In this document: positions 18,996 through 28,144 of the stretch, one piece after another | How the letters are laid out: the number at the start of each line of letters is the position of its first letter | Position numbering within the stretch: the first letter of the stretch is position 1 | Assembly: GCF_004362215.1 (NCBI RefSeq) | Contig: NZ_SNWR01000001.1 | Coordinates: 2,482,001-2,546,000, forward strand | Origin: Paractinoplanes brasiliensis | Lineage (GTDB): Bacteria; Actinomycetota; Actinomycetes; Mycobacteriales; Micromonosporaceae | DNA: 64,000 nt | Direction of reading: 5' to 3' | Notes under the pieces: model-generated | Seen by the model: only the letters and a program-made list of their open reading frames with translations | Databases searched by the model: none | What the model was told of the DNA's origin: nothing | Made by a program: the position numbers and the translations under genes

Positions 18996-20225
18996 TCACT
19001 GCATTCCCTCGGGGAGCGGGTTCGAAAGCTCTTTCATCTCACTGATCGCGGGCACCGCCATGGGGTCGAGCCCGTGCGCCAGCGCGAGGTAGAGCGAGGC
19101 GAAGTCGGGCACCGCGGTGAGCGAGGCCAGGCGTTCGAGCGCGGAGCCACCCTCGGCGGTCAGCACGTCGCAGCGCACGCCCCGGCGCTCGGCCAGCGTC
19201 TGCACGGCATCGGCGCGACGCTCCTCCACGGCGACCGGCTCGTCCGCGTCGTCCTCGGGGTTGAGCCCGCCGTCGCGGAACAGCACCAGCCGCAGCCGGG
19301 TCGTGCCGGTCTCTTCGGCGTCGGGGTCGGCGAAGATGTCGCGTGACGACTCGGCCAGCCCGCCGAAGACGCCGTCGAGCAGGCCCACGCGGCCGCGGCC
19401 GGCCTCGCCCAGCGCGCCCGCCATCACCGGGTAGCGCGCGTTGGCGGCGAGGGTGTCGGCGAAGCGGCGGGCGGCCACCGTGGCCAGCGGCGACGAGCCC
19501 CAGACGATGGGGATCGAGCCGGCCAGGCCGAGCGCGAGCGTCTTGGCCGGGTTGACGAACGAGTCGGCGCCGGGGCGGCAGCGCTCGGCGTCGGCGTCGA
19601 GCCGGGTCGCGGTCTCGGCCAGGTCGGCCTCGTTGACCTTGACCAGGCCGATCGCGCGCGCGGCGAGCAGCACCGGCACGGCGAGACCCCATAGGCTGGC
19701 CCGGGCGGGCGCGCGGCGGGGCACCGGGAAGAACGGGGCCCGGGCACGAGCGGCCATGGCCTCGAGCTCGGAGCCGGCGTTGCCCACGGCGACCAGCCGG
19801 GCGCCGCGGCGGGCGGCTGCCTCGGCCGCGGCCAGCGCCTCGGGGCTGCGGCCGGAGGCCGAGACGGCGATGACCACATCGGCCGCGCCGACCCAGCCGG
19901 GCAGGCCGGGGCTGCGGTGACCGATGATCGGCACCGGGCAGCGCGGGCCGGCCACGGTCGACAGGATGCTGCCGGTCAGGCCGGCCGTGCCGATGCCGGC
20001 GACGACGACCGCGCGGGGGCGGCCCTCGTCGGCCAGCATGCTGAGATCGGTCTCGGCGGCCAGCGCGGCCGCCTCACGCACCTGGGCGCCCGCCGACGCC
20101 GTGGCGCGCAGCATGCCGCCCGGGTCGTTGGCCACCATCGACTTCTCGTCGTCGAGCAGGGACTCGTCGGCGTGCCGGTGCCCGGCCACGCCGGCGGCGC
20201 CCTCGAGCGGGCCTGCCCCGGCCAT
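18996..20225 (-). CDS. SIS-domain sugar isomerase-like protein (Rv3256c-like)
   Basis: 409 residues. A SIS fold is recognised around residues 75-170: VVVAGIGTAGLTGSILSTVA, DVVIAVSASGRSPEALAAAE and ARLVAVGNAGSELEAMA. A second half follows (SIPIVWGSSPLATVAARRFA, GLAESSRDIFADPDAEE). It matches the phosphoglucose/phosphomannose isomerase-like protein that sits between manA and manB in mycobacteria. A role in mannose phosphate metabolism is suggested by location, not shown. The ATG overlaps the stop of the Trm112-like gene, implying translational coupling. Confidence 0.85.
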   Translation of the reverse strand: MAGAGPLEGAAGVAGHRHADESLLDDEKSMVANDPGGMLRATASAGAQVREAAALAAETDLSMLADEGRPRAVVVAGIGTAGLTGSILSTVAGPRCPVPIIGHRSPGLPGWVGAADVVIAVSASGRSPEALAAAEAAARRGARLVAVGNAGSELEAMAARARAPFFPVPRRAPARASLWGLAVPVLLAARAIGLVKVNEADLAETATRLDADAERCRPGADSFVNPAKTLALGLAGSIPIVWGSSPLATVAARRFADTLAANARYPVMAGALGEAGRGRVGLLDGVFGGLAESSRDIFADPDAEETGTTRLRLVLFRDGGLNPEDDADEPVAVEERRADAVQTLAERRGVRCDVLTAEGGSALERLASLTAVPDFASLYLALAHGLDPMAVPAISEMKELSNPLPEGMQ

Positions 20226-20413
20226 CAGGCCGCACCCCCGTCGGCGGACGGACGCGCCTCGTCGAGCAGCAGCACCGGGATGTCGTCGCGGACCTCGAAG
20301 ACCCGCCCGCACTCGGTGCAGGTGAGGGTCTGCGCGTCGGCGTCGTGGGTGAGCGGCGCGTGATGCGTGTCCGGGCAGGCCAGGATGTCCAACAGTTGCG
20401 GATCGAGGGCCAC
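20225..20413 (-). CDS. Trm112 / UPF0434 family small zinc-ribbon protein
   Basis: 62 residues from a GTG preceded by AAGGAG. It reads VALDPQLLDILACPDTHHAP, then LTCTECGRVFEVRDDIPVLL. The cysteines at ACP and CTEC form the usual Trm112 zinc site, though the first cluster has a single Cys where many relatives have two. Eukaryotic Trm112 activates methyltransferases; the bacterial role is not settled. It overlaps the SIS gene by a few bases and follows manB, so it is co-transcribed with the mannose genes. Confidence 0.85.
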   Translation of the reverse strand: MALDPQLLDILACPDTHHAPLTHDADAQTLTCTECGRVFEVRDDIPVLLLDEARPSADGGAA

Positions 20414-20475
20414 CGAACGCTCCTTCGTCGATGAGACGGGCATTCGAGAACCGCCCGTCGCTTGGGAGGCTCAGC

Positions 20476-21855
20476 CTAACTGCGGACGATGGCCAGGACC
20501 TCGTCGCGCAGCGACGCCATGCGGTCCGGCTTCGCGGCCTCGACGTTCAGGCGCAGCAGGGGCTCGGTGTTGGAGGCGCGCAGGTTGAACCAGGCGCCGT
20601 CGGCCAGGGTGACGGTGAGCCCGTCGAGCTCGTCGAAGGTCGCGTCCGGGTACGCGGCCCGGACCTCGGCCACCCTGGTGGGGGCGTCGGCGACGGTCGA
20701 GTTGATCTCGCCGGACGCGCTGTAGCGCTCGTACTCCGCGGCGAACTCCGACAGCGGCCTCTCCTGACCGCCCAGCGCGGCCAGCACGTGCATCGCGGCC
20801 AGCATGCCGGTGTCGGCGAACCAGAAGTCGCGGAAGTAGTAGTGGGCCGAGTGCTCGCCGCCGAAGACCGCGTTCGTCCGGGCCATCTCGGCCTTGATGA
20901 ACGAGTGGCCGACCCGGCTGCGTACGGGCGTGCCGCCGGCCTCCTTGATGATCTCGGGCACGGCGGCCGACGTGATCAGGTTGTGGATGACCGTGCTGCC
21001 CGGGAACTTGGCCAGCTCGCGCCGGGCGACCAGGGCGGTGACGGCCGAGGGCGAGACCGGGTCGCCGTTCTCGTCGATGAAGAAGCAGCGGTCGGCGTCG
21101 CCGTCGAACGCGATGCCGATGTCGGCGCCCTGCTCACGGATGGCGTTCTGCAGGTCGACCAGGTTGGCCGGGTCGAGCGGGTTGGCCTCGTGGTTGGGGA
21201 AGGAGCCGTCGAGCTCGAAGTAGAGCGGGACGATCTCGAGCGGCAGGGCGGGCAGCACCTGGTCACCCAGCACGGCGGGAACGGTGTAGCCACCCATGCC
21301 GTTGCCCGCGTCGACGATGACCTTGAGCGGCCGGATGCCCGACAGGTCGACCAGGGACCGCAGATGTTCCGCGTACGCCCCCAGCAGATCGCGCGTCTCG
21401 ACCCGGACCGGGCCGTCGGCCTCGGCGTTCAGGTCGTCGAGCAGGGCCTGGGCCCGCTGCCGCACGATCGCGAGGCCGCTGTCCTGGCCGACCGGCTTGG
21501 CCCCGGCGCGGCACAGTTTGATGCCGTTGTACTGGGCGGGGTTGTGGCTGGCGGTGAACATGGCGCCGGGCAGGCCGAGCGAGCCGGACGCGTAGTAGAG
21601 CTCGTCGGTCGAGGCCAGACCGATGTTGATCACGGCGGCGCCGGCCGAGTTGGCGCCCCGGGCGAACGCGGCGGCCAGGCCGGGACCGGACTCGCGCATG
21701 TCGTGCGCGATGACGATCTCGTCGGCGTTGTCGCCGGACTCGCGCAGCATCTCGACGAACGCCGTGCCCAGAGCCCGGGCGACCGCCTCGTCGAACTGAT
21801 CCGGCACGATGCCCCGGACGTCGTACGCCTTGACGATCTTGGACAGGTCAGACAC
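20476..21855 (-). CDS. manB: Phosphomannomutase / phosphoglucomutase
   Basis: 459 residues of the alpha-D-phosphohexomutase family, converting mannose 6-phosphate to mannose 1-phosphate (and often the glucose pair). The N-terminus KAYDVRGIVPDQFDEAVARA is typical. The catalytic serine lies in FTASHNPAQYNGIKLC. The metal loop is GIAFDGDADRCFFIDENGDP. The sugar-binding loop is VFGGEHSAHYYFRDFW and the phosphate-binding loop near the end is LRASNTEPLLRLNVEA. GTG start. First gene of the man cluster on this strand. Confidence 0.95.
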   Translation of the reverse strand: MSDLSKIVKAYDVRGIVPDQFDEAVARALGTAFVEMLRESGDNADEIVIAHDMRESGPGLAAAFARGANSAGAAVINIGLASTDELYYASGSLGLPGAMFTASHNPAQYNGIKLCRAGAKPVGQDSGLAIVRQRAQALLDDLNAEADGPVRVETRDLLGAYAEHLRSLVDLSGIRPLKVIVDAGNGMGGYTVPAVLGDQVLPALPLEIVPLYFELDGSFPNHEANPLDPANLVDLQNAIREQGADIGIAFDGDADRCFFIDENGDPVSPSAVTALVARRELAKFPGSTVIHNLITSAAVPEIIKEAGGTPVRSRVGHSFIKAEMARTNAVFGGEHSAHYYFRDFWFADTGMLAAMHVLAALGGQERPLSEFAAEYERYSASGEINSTVADAPTRVAEVRAAYPDATFDELDGLTVTLADGAWFNLRASNTEPLLRLNVEAAKPDRMASLRDEVLAIVRS

Positions 21856-22036
21856 TGCTCCCCCTAGGCCCTACTCACGCTGTTCGGGCCGAGAGTAGCG
21901 GAGCCGTGTCGTCGGCAAGGTGGCAACGACAAGGCGTCACTGTTACGTGATGCGATCGCGATGAACACTCCTGGCCGAACAGCGCTTGTCGGAAGGCGTG
22001 ACGCGGGTCACGATGGGTGGGTCTGGAGGTGTCTCC

Positions 22037-23335
22037 TTGGCCAACCCGTGGCTCGCCCTCGACGCCGGCGCCGATCCCGTCGAGCGCATTCGGCAGGTCG
22101 GGCGCGCCCACGAGCGGTTCGTGACCGGTGAGACCAGTGCCGGTCCCCCCATCCGCTCGGTGGTGGCCGACTCGTGGAGACGCTCGGCGGTCGCCCTGCC
22201 GGGTCCCGACGCCACCGCCCCGATCGAGCTCAGCGACGCCGACCTGGAGTCCTACCGGGCGGCCCACCCGCTCGCCCGGGTCCTGCCGATCTTCCGCGAC
22301 CTGCTCGGCGGGCTGGCCGAGGACGGGGAGCACCTGATGGCGGTCTGCGACGCGTACGGGCGTCTGCTCTGGGTGGAGGGCACGGCCAAGGTGCTGCGCG
22401 GGGCCGAGCAGATGAACTTCGTGCCCGGCGCCCGCTGGGACGAGGCGCACGCGGGCACCAACGCCCCCGGCACCTCCCTGGCCATCGACCACCCGCTGCA
22501 GATCTTCGCGACCGAGCATTTCAGCCGCTCGGTGCAGCGCTGGACGTGCGCGGCCGCCCCGATCCACGACCCGGCGACCGGCCGGCTGCTGGGCGCGATC
22601 GACGTGACCGGCGGCGATCATCTGGCCAACCCTCACAGCCTGGCCCTGGTACGGGCCACCGCGCTCGCCGCCGAGGCCTACCTGAGGGGCAGCCTGACCC
22701 CGGCCCCCACGGCGGGCTCGGTCGCCGCGCTGGGCCGCAACGAGGCCGTGCTGACCTTCGAGGGCCGCCGCTGGCGTCTCGGGCGCCGCCACTCCGAGCT
22801 GCTGGTGCTGCTGCTGGCCCACCCCGAGGGCAGCACGGGCGACGAGCTCGGCGTGGGCCTGTACGGGGACGACGCGAGCCCGGTGACGGTCCGCGCCGAG
22901 TTGTCGCGCCTGCGCCGCACGCTGGGGCCGGAGCTGATCGAGGCCCGGCCGTACAGGTTGCGGGCCGAGGTCGAGCCCGATTTCCGTACGGTCGTGCGGC
23001 TGCTCGAGCACGGCCGGGTGGCAGCGGCCCTGGAGGCGTACGGGGGACCGCTTCTGCCCTTCTCGGATGCCCCGGGCGTGGTCAGGCTCCGCCGGCTGGT
23101 GGACGACCGCCTGCGGGCCGCGTTGCTCAACACGCGCGATCGGGGCCCGCTGCAGACCTGGCTGCACTCGCCGTGGGGCGCGGACGACCTGCAGGTCTGG
23201 GAGGCCTACGCCCGCCTGCTCGCCCCCGCCGACCCGGCCCGGCCCCTGGCGCACGCCCGCATTCACGAGCTGCGGGCCGAATACGGGCTGCGCCCGTCGG
23301 CCTCGGAGGCGCCGAGAATGGCCAGGCGAAGCTGA
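22037..23335 (+). CDS. GAF-domain transcriptional regulator with SARP-like C-terminus
   Basis: About 432 residues. Residues 10-220 resemble the N-terminal sensor of AcoR-type activators, including PIRSVVADSWRRSAVALPGP and a GAF fold with AGTNAPGTSLAIDHPLQIFA and IHDPATGRLLGAIDVTGGDH. There is no sigma-54 AAA domain. From about 230 a winged helix appears (LTFEGRRWRLGRRHSELLVL, VTVRAELSRLRRTLGPELIE), followed by a helical region like a BTAD domain. TTG 22037 is preferred because GGAGG precedes it by seven bases; ATG 22013 is an alternative. The aldehyde dehydrogenase gene follows and is the likely target (inference). Confidence 0.82.
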   Translation: MANPWLALDAGADPVERIRQVGRAHERFVTGETSAGPPIRSVVADSWRRSAVALPGPDATAPIELSDADLESYRAAHPLARVLPIFRDLLGGLAEDGEHLMAVCDAYGRLLWVEGTAKVLRGAEQMNFVPGARWDEAHAGTNAPGTSLAIDHPLQIFATEHFSRSVQRWTCAAAPIHDPATGRLLGAIDVTGGDHLANPHSLALVRATALAAEAYLRGSLTPAPTAGSVAALGRNEAVLTFEGRRWRLGRRHSELLVLLLAHPEGSTGDELGVGLYGDDASPVTVRAELSRLRRTLGPELIEARPYRLRAEVEPDFRTVVRLLEHGRVAAALEAYGGPLLPFSDAPGVVRLRRLVDDRLRAALLNTRDRGPLQTWLHSPWGADDLQVWEAYARLLAPADPARPLAHARIHELRAEYGLRPSASEAPRMARRS

Positions 23336-23416
23336 GGCCATTTTCGGTGTCCCCGACACCGACCCCAAGGGGCGCAGACCTCGCGAGCCGGAGGGCGACG
23401 CCGGTGGGCACAGGGT

Positions 23417-23436
23417 TGCAACGTCTGTGCAACGTC
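23417..23436 (+). promoter_or_regulatory. Direct repeat upstream of the aldehyde dehydrogenase gene
   Basis: TGCAACGTC occurs at 23417-23425 and again at 23428-23436, an 11-bp period that places both copies on one face of the helix. It lies 45-64 bases before the aldehyde dehydrogenase start. This is a candidate site for the GAF regulator encoded just upstream; binding is inferred. Confidence 0.45.
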
Positions 23437-23480
23437 CGCGTAACTAAGGTCGCCCGTACCCCAGAGGTACGGAGGCAGGC

Positions 23481-25004
<1,524 letters not shown>

Positions 25005-25007
25005 GCC

Positions 25008-25379
25008 ATGGCCACTCGGGTAGACGTGACCCCCGCGGCGGCCGACCTGATGCGGCAGCTGCGGGGGCAGCACGGTCCGCTGATGTTCCACCAGTCCGGC
25101 GGGTGCTGCGACGGCAGCTCGCCGATGTGCTACCTGGAGGGCGAGTTCCGCACCGGCCAGTCCGACGTGCTGCTGGAATCCCTGCGGATCGACGGGGTGC
25201 CCGAGCCGATCACGTTCTGGATGTCGGCCTCGCAGTTCGAGCTCTGGAAGCACACGCACCTGACGGTGGACGTGGTCCGCGGGCGCGGTTCCGGCTTCTC
25301 GCTGGAGGCGCCCGAGGGCGTACGGTTCCTGATCCGCTCGCGCCTGCTCACCGAGCAGGAGCTCGCCGAATTGTCCTGA
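25008..25379 (+). CDS. DUF779 domain-containing protein
   Basis: 123 residues with the signature GPLMFHQSGGCCDGSSPMCY, which has three Cys and one His, then FWMSASQFELWKHTHLTVDV and FSLEAPEGVRFLIRSRLLTE. Genes of this family are repeatedly found directly after AcoD-type aldehyde dehydrogenases, as here with a 3-base gap, so a role in aldehyde oxidation or maturation is likely but unknown. The Cys cluster suggests metal or redox chemistry (inference). Confidence 0.9.
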   Translation: MATRVDVTPAAADLMRQLRGQHGPLMFHQSGGCCDGSSPMCYLEGEFRTGQSDVLLESLRIDGVPEPITFWMSASQFELWKHTHLTVDVVRGRGSGFSLEAPEGVRFLIRSRLLTEQELAELS

Positions 25380-25425
25380 TCGGAACCCATGAGGAGTCAT
25401 TTGAAACGGGCCACAATCTGATCCC

Positions 25426-25465
25426 AACGCCGCCGTCATCCCGTATCAATGGGAGACGGCGGCGT
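25426..25465 (+). terminator. Hairpin after the aldehyde dehydrogenase operon
   Basis: AACGCCGCCGTC at 25426-25437 pairs perfectly with GACGGCGGCGTT at 25454-25465, and an inner TCCC/GGGA extends the pairing. It lies 47 bases after the DUF779 stop. There is no U tract. The remaining 250 bases before the next chosen start (25723) are open in the downstream frame but show no other feature. Confidence 0.7.
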
Positions 25466-25722
25466 TCGCGTCGCCCGTACGCGTCCCGTAGCCGACCCCC
25501 GAGGAAAGAGTGCTTCCCCCCTCCGCTCACCGACTCCTGACCGCCCTGCACGCCGCGGACCGCCGCGCAATGGCATTCGCTCGCCGGGCGCTCGCATCCG
25601 TCCGTTCCAGTGACCGGGAACCGGGTGACGTCTCCCCCGACCGTGCCGAATCCCGCCGGGAGGTGGCGATCCGCCGCTTCCGGGCGGCACTGTCGGCAGC
25701 CGGAAGGCACAGGGAGGCTTGG

Positions 25723-26550
25723 ATGCGGTTGTCGCACGCCCGGAAGGCGGTTCTGCTCGGAGTGGTGCTGCTCGCCGTGGGCCTGACCGGACAGGCGTCG
25801 GCCGAGACGAAACTGCCCGAGGCCGGCAGCACGCCCCCGGCGCCGGTGGTCTCCGCCCCGGCCGCCCCATCCCCTTCTTCCTCCGCCAAGCCGAAACCCA
25901 AACCCAAGCCGACTTCGCGCAAGGCCGTCAATCCGCGCTTCGCCGGGCCCGCGGGCAGCCACGTCCTCACCGGCAGCAAGGGCGTCGCGCTCACCTTCGA
26001 CGACGGGCCCGACCCGGCCGAGACGCCGAAACTGCTCATGCTGCTGGCCAAGCACCAGGTGAAGGCCACGTTCTGCCTGGTCGGCAGCAACGTGCAGCGG
26101 CACCCCGAACTGGTCCGGCAGATCGTCGCGGGTGGTCACACGCTCTGCAACCACACCTGGAACCACAGCCTGAAGCTGGGCAAGGACCCGGCGGCCAAGA
26201 TCCGGGCCGACCTGGGGCGCACCAACGCGGCGATCCTCAAGGCGGCGCCCACGGCCAAGATCAAGTATTTCCGCGCCCCCGGCGGCAACTTCACGCCCCG
26301 GCTGGTGTGGGTGGCCGGGCAGATGAGGATGACCTCGATCTACTGGAAGGTCGACCCGCGCGACTGGAGCCACCGCAAGGGCGAGAGCAGCGCGGCGCAC
26401 CAGGCCAAGGTGATCAAGAGCGTCACCCACCACTGCCGGCCCGGGGCGATCGTGCTGTCACACGACTACGCGCAGCCGGACACCATCGCGGCGTACCGCA
26501 AGCTCATCCCCTGGCTCAAGAAGCGTTACACGCTGGTGGCCCTGCCGTAG
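25723..26550 (+). CDS. Secreted polysaccharide deacetylase (NodB domain)
   Basis: 275 residues. The N-terminus MRLSHARKAVLLGVVLLAVG ends in LTGQASA and is a Sec signal peptide. A Pro/Lys-rich linker (SAKPKPKPKPTSRK) follows. The NodB domain starts with VALTFDDGPDPAETPKLLML (catalytic Asp pair), has the metal motif in HTLCNHTWNHSLKL, the RAPGG motif, and ends with AIVLSHDYAQPDTIAAYRKL (catalytic His). It probably removes N-acetyl groups from peptidoglycan or another cell-wall glycan. The frame is open back to a GTG at 25510, but ATG 25723 has AGGGAGG upstream and gives the signal peptide directly. Confidence 0.88.
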   Translation: MRLSHARKAVLLGVVLLAVGLTGQASAETKLPEAGSTPPAPVVSAPAAPSPSSSAKPKPKPKPTSRKAVNPRFAGPAGSHVLTGSKGVALTFDDGPDPAETPKLLMLLAKHQVKATFCLVGSNVQRHPELVRQIVAGGHTLCNHTWNHSLKLGKDPAAKIRADLGRTNAAILKAAPTAKIKYFRAPGGNFTPRLVWVAGQMRMTSIYWKVDPRDWSHRKGESSAAHQAKVIKSVTHHCRPGAIVLSHDYAQPDTIAAYRKLIPWLKKRYTLVALP

Positions 26551-26919
26551 TCAGTGCGACGGCGGAATGACCCGCAGGTGGCCCCGGCGGCCGGTCTGGT
26601 GGCCGGGGATGCGTTCCTCGTCGTCCGTACGCGGGGGCGGCGCGGCCGGGCGGGCGGCCTCGCGCACGGCGTCGGCCAGGGCGACCAGGTCGTCGGTGGT
26701 GGGCGGCGGCGGGGCAAAATCGCCGTCGTGCCGGACCAGCTCCCAGCCTCGGGGGGCGGTGAGGCTGCGGGCGTGCGGCTCACAGAGGTCGTACGTGTGG
26801 GGTTCGGCGAAGGCCGCCAGGGGGCCGACGACCGCCGTGGAGTCGCTGTAGACGTAGGTCAGCGTGGCGACCGCCTGTCGGGGACAGCCGTTCCGGGAGC
26901 AACGCCGTGGTGACCTCAC
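26551..26919 (-). CDS. DUF3499 family protein (Rv3258c-like)
   Basis: 122 residues from a GTG. The N-terminal RCSRNGCPRQAVATLTYVYS, plus DLCEPHARSLTAPRGWELVR, forms a Cys/His set that looks like a zinc ribbon, followed by a Pro-rich acidic tail and RRGHLRVIPPSH. This matches the family that neighbours whiB2 and manB in mycobacteria. The role is unknown. Its stop codon directly abuts that of the convergent deacetylase gene. Confidence 0.85.
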   Translation of the reverse strand: MRSPRRCSRNGCPRQAVATLTYVYSDSTAVVGPLAAFAEPHTYDLCEPHARSLTAPRGWELVRHDGDFAPPPPTTDDLVALADAVREAARPAAPPPRTDDEERIPGHQTGRRGHLRVIPPSH

Positions 26920-27019
26920 GGCGGCACGTTATCGCCCCGGACGCCCGCGTGGGCGCGGAAGCCTCGCGACACGCCGACCCACGATGCATCACGATTCGGT
27001 CATGCCGGCCCGACACGCC

Positions 27020-27069
27020 GCCCCCGATGGGGCGAATTAATGGCGTACGCCCCCGTTGGGGCGAATCAA
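27020..27069. repeat. Duplicated hairpin element between divergent genes
   Basis: Two near-identical 21-bp copies, GCCCCCGATGGGGCGAATTAA at 27020-27040 less one base and the GCCCCCGTTGGGGCGAATCA form at 27049-27069, recur with a 29-bp period. Each holds a GCCCC/GGGGC inverted repeat. The pair lies 57-106 bases upstream of the metallopeptidase-like gene and on the divergent side of the DUF3499 gene. It could be a double operator or a short dispersed repeat. Confidence 0.55.
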
Positions 27070-27125
27070 CAGCGCGGTAACAGGTCTGACGTCGTGTCAC
27101 ACCGTCGGAGGACTAGAGTTGCCGG

Positions 27126-27605
27126 GTGACCACCAGTTCCGAACGCCGCCGCACCGACCCTTCCCGGGCGGCGCGCAAGGCCGGGCCGGGGCATCCCGCA
27201 CGCCGCGACCGGCACGGCCGGGGTCTGCGAGGCAGGCTGGTTCCGGCCACCGTTCCCCTGGCTCGCACCAAGGCCGAGGTCTTCGACGACCTGGTGCTGG
27301 ACACCGTCGAGCAGCTCGAACGGCGCTATGCCAAGGAGCTGGCCGGTGTCGAGTTCGCCGTCGAGGACGTGCCGCCCGAGCTCAACGTCTACGACTCCGA
27401 CGTGCTCGAGGACGGCGAGGTGCCGCTGGCCCGCCTGCTGCCCGGTCGCCCCGGCCGGCAGGAGCTCCCCCCACGCATCGTGCTTTACCGCCGGCCGCTG
27501 GAATTCCGGGCGATGGACCGTGAGGACCTCGCCGACCTCGTCCACGATGTGATCATCGAACAGGTCGCCAACCTGCTCGGAGTGGATCCCGACGAGCTGT
27601 CCTAG
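27126..27605 (+). CDS. Metallopeptidase-fold family protein (Rv3259-like)
   Basis: 159 residues from a GTG. After a basic N-terminal 45 residues, the conserved domain runs FDDLVLDTVEQLERRYAKEL, AGVEFAVEDVPPELN and PPRIVLYRRPLEFRAMDRED. The final helix LADLVHDVIIEQVANLLGVD occupies the place where metallopeptidases carry HExxH, but here His140 is followed by Asp and the second ligand His is missing, so proteolysis is doubtful. The family neighbours whiB2 in mycobacteria as it does here. The stop codon interlocks with that of whiB. Confidence 0.85.
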   Translation: MTTSSERRRTDPSRAARKAGPGHPARRDRHGRGLRGRLVPATVPLARTKAEVFDDLVLDTVEQLERRYAKELAGVEFAVEDVPPELNVYDSDVLEDGEVPLARLLPGRPGRQELPPRIVLYRRPLEFRAMDREDLADLVHDVIIEQVANLLGVDPDELS

Positions 27606-27859
27606 GCCACGCGACGCTTCAGCTTGCGACGCTCGCGCTCGGACAGTCCACCCCAGATGCCGAAGCGCTCGTCGTGCCCCAGCGCGTATTCCAGGCACTC
27701 GGCCTTGACCTCGCAGCGGCCGCAGATGCGCTTCGCCTCGCGCGTGGACCCACCCTTTTCCGGGAAGAAAGCTTCCGGATCAGTCTGCGAACACAGCGCC
27801 CGTTCCTGCCACTCGGGCGCGTCCCCGAGCAGGTCGACCCCTTCAACCTGCGCTTCCAT
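27602..27859 (-). CDS. whiB: WhiB family iron-sulfur transcriptional regulator
   Basis: 85 residues. Four cysteines bind a [4Fe-4S] cluster: Cys in RALCSQTD, then ICGRC and AECLEYAL. The beta-turn GIWGGLSERERRKLKRR is the WhiB DNA-binding/sigma-contact tail. Position beside the Rv3258c- and Rv3259-like genes and near the fbi genes identifies it as the WhiB2/WhiB (developmental, septation) orthologue. The start is the ATG preceded by GGGAGG. The roughly 285 bases upstream, before the fbiC stop, should contain its promoter, but I could not fix the boxes. Confidence 0.95.
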   Translation of the reverse strand: MEAQVEGVDLLGDAPEWQERALCSQTDPEAFFPEKGGSTREAKRICGRCEVKAECLEYALGHDERFGIWGGLSERERRKLKRRVA

Positions 27860-28144
27860 CGGCGTGCCTCCCAATTTCCGCGCCGGCAGCAGTGCCGGCG
27901 CTGACCCCCCACGCACGCAGCGTGTTATTTGTGAGCAGAATTCGCATTCACGACTTCCTCACTCACAACCCCACCGAAATTACACGCGTGTAAGACGTGC
28001 GTCGTCAAGCCGAACCTGATAAATAGGCCCGTTTCCCCGGCGCGCCTTCGGCGCGTCGTGGTCCCGTTCCAGCCATATCTCTCCGGGGCACCGGAAAGTA
28101 ACGCAGCCCGGCCCGGTTGCGTCCAATTTAACCCGATTTGTGAT

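Noticed and set aside
25510..25722. Longer start for the polysaccharide deacetylase
   Set aside because: It would place an Arg-rich stretch ahead of the signal peptide; the ATG at 25723 has a good ribosome-binding site and begins the signal peptide directly.
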